This document shows, piece by piece, positions 58,285 to 64,000 of a stretch of 64,000 nt of DNA (within the stretch, counting starts at the first letter, position 1; each line of letters opens with the position of its first letter). The stretch comes from Canis aureus (taxonomy: Eukaryota; Chordata; Mammalia; Carnivora; Canidae), in NCBI RefSeq assembly GCF_053574225.1, contig NC_135616.1, forward strand, positions 48,209,001 through 48,273,000, written 5' to 3'. The notes under the pieces are model-generated. The model searched no databases, was not told the origin of the DNA, and was given only the letters and a program-made list of their open reading frames with translations. A program made the translations under genes and the position numbers.

Positions 58285-58981
58285 AATTACCCAGCAAGAG
58301 GTTAATATTGACACAATGTATATACTGCCACTGAGGTTGGGGCCAGAAGCCCTGAGATGCATCCCAGTTTTTTTCTTTCAGAGAGAGTAGCATTTGAGGT
58401 ATTTACATTTATGCAAAGTTGAGCAATTTGCCAGGGTGATCACCAAGGGACCTGGTCTTATCTCAGGCACTGTTATTTACTAGCCAGCATATTCCACACA
58501 CTTTTTTGGAAGCCCCTCTTTCTGGTTGGAATGTTAACCTGAGTGACACTCCAGGTTAACTGGAGTGCCCTGTGGCCACCACTGTCTCTAAGGTGTCACA
58601 GGGCTGCCTCAAGAATTGTTGGATCCCCTGAAACCCACTTCCCGTGGAATGGGTTTTCCTCCTCCCACCCTGTCGTAGTTGGACAGTCACTCAGCAGCTT
58701 CTGTGGATGTTTGGAAGCTTAGGAGCCTAATAAGAACTGAATTTTCTTCTGTGTTGCCCTAATATTCCAGGCTCTAAGTAGATTTCCTGGGACACCTTTT
58801 TCTGCAGGAGTGGGACACAGCTCTGCCCATTGTCTTCTTTTCAGAATTGCGCGGCTATGTTTTAACGCTTTAGCTTGTTGCTTTTTATTTTATGCTTGTT
58901 TCTCTAAAACATGTAGGCACCTCTTGGCCCAGGCAACACCGAAATGCTCAAGCTGCCCCTCCTTGAAAGCTCATTCAGTTC
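58285..58981. other. Unique DNA
   Basis: Nothing recognised. Confidence 0.4.
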
Positions 58982-59064
58982 CCTTGCAGTGTTTTATTTT
59001 TATTTTATTTTATTTTATTTTATTTTATTTTATTTTATTTTATTTTTTTTCCTTGTAGTGTTTT
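58982..59064 (-). mobile_element. Tail-only retroinsertion candidate 6, (TTTTA)n
   Basis: ccttgcagtgtttt / ccttgtagtgtttt at 58982-58995 and 59051-59064 (13/14) enclose a 55-bp (TTTTA)n/T tract with no element body. The target copy is followed by TAAAA, fitting an L1-endonuclease site. Confidence 0.8.
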
Positions 59065-59844
59065 TAAAACCCTTTCAGCCTTTGGACAGACTACATACAT
59101 TCAAGGCTACCTATTTACAGTTTGCTCCTTAACCCTGAAAGTGGGGTGGAATCTGGGCAGTGGTGGATCTAGCATTTCCTTCTAGGCTTAACGTGACTAC
59201 TTTAGGGTGGAATGTAGGTGCCTTCAGGTTTGAAAGCAAAAATGATTTTTTTTCTGCCCAACAATGTGTAAAGGGCTGTAGATGAAGGGATTCTGTGTGT
59301 TCTAAAGTTGAATCCTTACTTCAGCTATAACTGCTTAGAAAAATTAAGCCTTTTTTCAAGGTCAGCCTGCTGATGCCAGCACCCCACCTCACACTGTCTC
59401 TCTGCTGAGGCTTTTACACTGTTTTCCGAAGTTCTGGTGCATGCAGCTTGGTCTCTATAGAAACAGCAGCTCACTGTGGGCAAAGATGATGTGAACAAGC
59501 AGGATGAGAAATCCCATATGGCTGTGCCTCGGGCCTAAAGCCACAGACCCTGGTAATGACAGCTAAAGGCTAAATGAATGTGCAGTTGTAGGAAAGGCCT
59601 ACACAGCCCAGGATAGCCTCTGTATTTTGCCAGGGTCAAAGCTGTGCTCATTGAAGTCAACACCTGAATTCCCATGCCCTGGCTTCAACTAAAGACCCAC
59701 CACATTATTTTGGTTGGGTTCTCAGATTTTTGGCTCAACACAATAGGTATGGTACAGCAGATGTTATACACAGTGTGTTTCTTCCCACCCAAATATTGAA
59801 CCAATTGAGAAAAAAGAAGTAAGAAAATAAGGCATGGTGAATAA
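59065..59844. other. Unique DNA
   Basis: Nothing recognised. Confidence 0.4.
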
Positions 59845-60212
59845 GACTGAATGTGTCCCTCCAGAATTCATATAGCAAAACCTAATCACAAACATGAGGG
59901 TATTGGGATGTGGGGCTTTTGGGAGGTGATTAGGTCATGAGAGTAGAACTCTCATGACTAAGATTGGTGCCCTTGTAAAGAGGCCCCAGAGGGCTTCCTC
60001 ACCCTTGTACTCACTTTGCTGTGTACTACATGAGGACACAGCAAAAAGATGGCTATGAACCATGAAGGGGCTCTCACCAGGCACTGACTAGGAATGACAC
60101 CTTGATGTTGGACTTCTCAATCTCAAGAACTGTGAGAAATAACTTTCTGTTGTTTACAAGCCACCCACTCTATATTTTTCTGTTATAGCAGTCCAAATAG
60201 GCTAAGACAAGG
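59845..60212 (+). mobile_element. MLT1A-type MaLR solo LTR
   Basis: Well-preserved order: aagactgaatgtgtccctcc, tgggaggtgattaggtcatg, taaagaggccccagagggct, acatgaggacacagcaaaaa, aagaactgtgagaaataact and cagtccaaataggctaagac. No internal retroviral sequence beside it. Confidence 0.8.
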
Positions 60213-60479
60213 CATATAGGAAACACATAGTTGTTCTGTTATGGGTAAACCTATATATTACATGTAATTGTGGCACATGCTTTCAAATAGTACGCACCCC
60301 GAACCTGAAAGGGGAGACCTCTACCACCATCTGGCAGGGAGAGGAGCAAATTCCTGGAATCAGCAGGCAGCCAGAAGCAAAGAAAAAAGAAAGAGGAAGG
60401 GGGCATTTGTTTGCTTTATGTCCCAAACTCACCAATTAAATTAAGTTACTTCTTTTCTGGAGAGGAATGAATATTACAT

Positions 60480-60605
60480 CAAGGGACCCCTTTCCATTAG
60501 GAAGGAGACATTAGGCTCAGAGAGATGAAGTAATGTGTCCAAGACTGCAGCATTAAGTAGTATTAATACTGGAATTTGCCACTGTCCATTGTGCCCTAAT
60601 ATCTA
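60480..60605 (-). mobile_element. MIR fragment
   Basis: gctcagagagatgaagtaat, gtgtccaagactgcagcatt and actggaatttgccactgtcc follow reverse MIR. Confidence 0.55.
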
Positions 60606-60719
60606 GGACATGGCTAACCACTTCTTAATGTGTACACCTCTATTCCTTGTACTTAGAGCTCTTCCTGTGTTTGTAATTGCACTTTGCTGTAGTTGTTCAC
60701 AATATCACCGACTCCCCTA

Positions 60720-60820
60720 CTTGGCAGAGACTGTAACTGTACGATCTTGGAATCTGCAGGTCCTGATACCCTGCATGACACATAGTAGAAATTCAGTACA
60801 TGCTTGTTGAGCTCAATTGA
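60720..60820 (+). mobile_element. L2 3' end fragment
   Basis: ccctgcatgacacatagtag and aaattcagtacatgcttgtt match an L2 3' terminus. Confidence 0.5.
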
Positions 60821-60864
60821 ATGGAACCATTGTCTTTAGAAGGAACTCATGATTGTTTCTGTTC

Positions 60865-61460
60865 CAGTTACAATTGCTGCATAACAAATTATCTCCCAAA
60901 GCAAGAACTTAAAACAAGCATTTTAGTTTCTGGAGGATGTTGTAGGTCAACAATTCTGGCAGGATTGGGTTAAACTGTGCTTGTTGAGGTCTGTTGTGTA
61001 AGCTATATCAGATGTTGGCTTCAGTCATCTGAGGGTCTGGCTGGGTGGTGGTCCAAGATGGCTCTCTCTGGTGGCTGGCAATTGATGCTGCCTGTTGTAT
61101 GGCTGGAAGCTCTGCTGAGACTGCTTCCTCTCTAGTCTGTTGCTCTAGAGTAGTCTGGTTTCATTCATAGTGGCTGATTTCCCCTGAACAAGTGGCAAAG
61201 ACAACCAGGTAGAAACTACTTGGCCTTTTCTGAGCTAGCCCTGGAAGCCACATACCTGGGAAGACATCGCTGCTGCATTTTACTGGTATAATTTCATTAT
61301 TAAGCACATCTCTCATTCAAGGTGAAAAAAAATAGACCCTACCTCTTGATGTTTTTTCCATCAATTAATTTGTGGACGAATTTTGAAATTGCCACATGAC
61401 CTTTCCCATTCAATTACATATCCTCCTCTCTCCACTAACCTTCTCATAGGCAATCCATAA
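60865..61460 (-). mobile_element. MLT/ERVL-type LTR remnant
   Basis: Begins like an antisense LTR end (acaattgctgcataacaaat, agcaagaacttaaaacaagc) and continues with cttcagtcatctgagggtct and gcctgttgtatggctggaag. Ancient, subfamily unresolved. Confidence 0.5.
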
Positions 61461-62125
61461 TTTACCTCCTTTGAGCTGCATTCCTCACTTAAATGATAAA
61501 TTAACTAATTTTTAGCTGTTTTAATGAACTTTGACAAATAAATATATTGTTTCTTTAAAGAAAAGTATTCCCACCAACAGTGCAAGAGGGTTCTCCTTTC
61601 TCCACATCCTCTCCAACATTTGTTGTTTCTTGTCTTGTTAATTTTCACCATTCTCACTCATGTGATGTGGTATCTCATTGTGGTTTTGATTTGTATTTCC
61701 CTGGTGGCAAGTGATGTGGAACATTTTCTCATGTGCTTGTTGGCCATGTGTATCTCTTCTTTGGAGAAATTTCTGTTTGTGTCTTCTGCCCATTTCATGA
61801 TTGGATTTTTTGTTCCTTAGTTGTTGAATTTGGTAAGTTCTTTATAGATCTTGGATACTAACCCTTTATCTGATATGTCATTTACAAATATCTTCTGCCA
61901 TTCTGTAGGTTGTCTTTTAGTTTTGTTGACTATTTCTTTTGCTGTGCAGAAGCTTTTTATCCTGATCAAGTCCCAATAGTGCATTTTTGCTTTTGTGTCC
62001 CTTGCCTTTATAGATGTATCTTACAAGAAGTTGCTGTGTCCAGGTTCAAAAAGGTTTTTGCCTGTGTTCTCCTCTAGGAGTTTGATAGATTCTTATCTCA
62101 CATTTAGTTCTTTCAGCCATTTTGA

Positions 62126-62611
62126 GTGAGAATGGCAAAAATTAACAAGACAGGAAACAACAAATGTTGGAGAGGAAGTGGAGAAAGAGGAACCCTCTTG
62201 TACTGTTGGTGGGAATGCAAACTGGTACAGCCACTCTGGAAAACAGCACAGAGGTTCCTCAAGAAGTTAAATATAGAGCTACCCTATGACCCAGCAATTG
62301 CACTACTGGGTATTTACTCCAAGGATACTAATGTAGTGAAATGCCAGGACACCTGCTCCCCAATGTACATGGCAGCAATATCCACAATAGCCAAAGTGTG
62401 GAAGGAGCCAAGATGTCCTTTGACAGATGAATGGATAAAGAAGATGTGGCATATGTGTGTGTGTGTGTGTGTGTATACACACACACACACAACGGAATAT
62501 TACTTAGCCATCAGAAGAGAGGAATACCCACCATTTGCTTCAATGTGGATGGAACTGGAGGGTATTATGCTGAGTGAAATAAGTCAATCGGAGAGGACAA
62601 TCATCATATAG
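62126..62611 (+). pseudogene. L1 ORF2p C-terminal remnant
   Basis: 161 codons open from an internal ATG: the C-terminal end of the L1 endonuclease/reverse-transcriptase protein, past the reverse transcriptase domain. Recognisable segments are LPYDPAIALLGIYSKDTN, MAAISTIAKVWKEP, DEWIKKMW and TEYYLAIRREEYPPFASM. The TG/CA microsatellite inserts a CVCVCVYTHTHT stretch. Upstream ORF2 is inverted, so no complete protein can be made. Confidence 0.85.
62455..62490. repeat. (TG)n(CA)n palindromic microsatellite
   Basis: TG repeats pass through TATA into CA repeats; 62461-62490 is a perfect 30-bp palindrome. Confidence 0.97.
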
Positions 62612-62870
62612 TTTCACTCATATGTGGAATATAAGAAATAGTGAAAGGGATTATAAGTGAAAGGAGGGAACTGAGTGGGAAAAATTAAAGAGGGAGACAA
62701 ACTATGAGAGATTCCTGACTCTAGGGAACAAAGGGTTGTGGAAGGAGAGGTGGGTGGGAGGATGGAGTAACTGAGGGATGGGCAATGAGGAGGGCACTTG
62801 ATGGCATGAGCAAACATATAGTATATGTTGGCAAATTGAATTTAAATTTAAAAATGTAAAATAAAAGTAA

Positions 62871-63594
62871 AAAAATAAAGATTTTCCCTTTATAATAATT
62901 CAAAAAAATTTTTTTAAGTTTCAATGAAAAATATAAAGTATTCATTTTACAAAGGGCTTTCAGAATTCAAAATTATAGCTTAAACTACCATAACTTTCAA
63001 GAATGATCCTGTGTGTAGAATATATTTTTGAGAAGACAAGGCTTTCAATGGGTCTGAAATCACACAGCATCTGTAAATAATACATATAGGTGCACCAAAA
63101 TGTGAGGATTATGTCCTAAGTAAATAGATTTATGTGAAGTCCCAGAAAATCAAATGCAATTCATCCATTGCCATACTTAACTGAGGTAGAATTTATTGGT
63201 TATAGTGTATTAGCTGCCAACCTAGATAGCTACTACTTACCTGAAAGTGTGGAAAATTCTCAAAAAACTCCACTTTTTAATTTGAGAAATACATATGGTA
63301 CAGTACTCTCTAGAAAAGTATAGGTGGGGCCAGTTTAATAGAATGCCATGATGTTCTAAATCCCTGTAATGGTTCATTTAGGTTGTTTGGTGATCAGGAG
63401 CAGAGCAAAGGGATCTAAGATTGAGGCCATATTCAGCAAAAGAGGGAAGATGCTATTTTGGAGAGTGGAAAAACTAATTTATATTTTAATACAAAAAGGT
63501 GCCTGTAGGTTTTCCATTGGGGGCTATGTATCAGACTAAATGTGTTTTTAAAGAAAAATCTCCTGATAAAAAAACCTAATACAAAATCTGTTTT
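62871..63594. other. Unique AT-rich DNA
   Basis: Nothing recognised. Confidence 0.4.
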
Positions 63595-64000
63595 GAGGAT
63601 ATATTTTTATGTTGAGATGTATATACAGAAAGTGCACAACTCATAAATCTATATGGCTCTAAAACTTCTGCATTTGGTATATTGAATATAACACAAGTGA
63701 GATAAAAAACATCACCATCATCCTAAAAGCCTGCCGTGTACCTCTTTCAGGCTATTATTCCCTACAAAGTTCATCAGTATCCTGATATCTATAATCATAG
63801 GTTTGTTTTATTTGTGTTTGAAGTTTATATAGAAAGAATGTTATAGGACGAGCCCTACTGTGTCTAGGTACTTTGGTCCCCCTTTTTTTGTGATATTAGC
63901 CTATGTCATTAAGTTATTTTTATTGATATGTAATATTGTAAAGAATTAATATGCTCCCATTATTTATCCATACTACTGTTGATAGGTATTTAGATTATTT
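63595..64000 (-). mobile_element. Ancient L1M fragment, runs off window
   Basis: acagaaagtgcacaactcat, catcagtatcctgatatcta, gtttgaagtttatatagaaa and tactactgttgataggtatt are antisense old L1 3' sequence in order. The remainder lies beyond the window end. Confidence 0.65.

Larger units (their letters stand above)
61565..62870. mobile_element. Canine L1 with inverted 5' part
   Basis: 61568-62124 is antisense ORF2 (ctccacatcctctccaacat, gtggtatctcattgtggttt, tagatcttggatactaaccc, tttgctgtgcagaagctttt). 62125-62640 is sense ORF2 C-terminus, then the 3' UTR to an A-rich end near 62870. About 90 nt of ORF2 is present in both parts in opposite orientation (61568-61660 and 62125-62215). A weak possible target-site duplication is aaagaaaagta / aaataaaagta at 61557-61567 and 62859-62869. 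Confidence 0.85.

Noticed and set aside
1..64000. Exons of KMO or RGS7, the usual FH neighbours
   Set aside because: No matching coding segment with splice sites was seen; KMO lies on the other side of FH and RGS7 is expected farther downstream.
1..64000. CRISPR array, operon or bacterial system
   Set aside because: The sequence is vertebrate nuclear DNA; the direct repeats seen are target-site duplications and microsatellites.

Overview
The window is mammalian nuclear DNA from a dog or a close canid relative. Its youngest repeats are canid-type SINEs derived from tRNA-Lys (SINEC_Cf, heads reading GGGATCCCTGGGTGGCGCAG). Older carnivore SINEs, carnivore/canine LINE-1, and ancient mammalian L2, MIR, MLT/MaLR-type LTRs, MER5-like elements and a possible Tigger relic lie beneath them. 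Only one protein-coding exon was recognised: the last coding exon of FH (fumarate hydratase), 723-865, + strand, with its stop codon and two AATAAA signals just downstream. Positions 1-722 are the end of the FH intron before it. In other mammals the side 3' of FH is a long intergenic interval leading to RGS7, and nothing seen here contradicts that. The rest of the window is read as intergenic.

Layout. 1-1.05 kb: FH terminal intron, exon, polyA signals, and a decayed second copy of the terminal exon. 1.05-9.6 kb: unique DNA with SINEs, L1 fragments, two LTR remnants and a possible DNA-transposon relic. 9.6-20 kb: old L1 pieces, SINEs, a GT microsatellite, a CTCF-like site and a head-to-head L1 pair. 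20-30 kb: the most repeat-poor part, with two adjacent SINEs near 22.5 kb. 30-43 kb: dense repeats, with an inverted L1 at 34.7-35.4 kb, a long ancient L1 carrying a nested SINE with a GAAA tail, and the SINE closest to the young consensus (40.98 kb). 43-61 kb: long L2 stretches, SINEs (two inserted at the same target) and LTR remnants. 61.5-64 kb: a canine L1 with an inverted 5' part and an old L1 running off the end.

The window holds no operon, CRISPR array or gene cluster. Its interest is in how the DNA was rearranged. (1) The FH terminal exon is tandemly duplicated and decayed. (2) Two short segments (80 bp identical; 85 bp with 3 differences) recur 1.3-1.7 kb apart without retrotransposon hallmarks. 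(3) At least six T-rich tracts are bounded by 10-16 bp direct repeats as if only the polyA tail of a retroelement had inserted, all in the same orientation. (4) Three L1 copies have an inverted 5' part as expected from twin priming. Repeat family names come from recognising consensus sequences by eye, so boundaries are approximate (about 5-30 bp).
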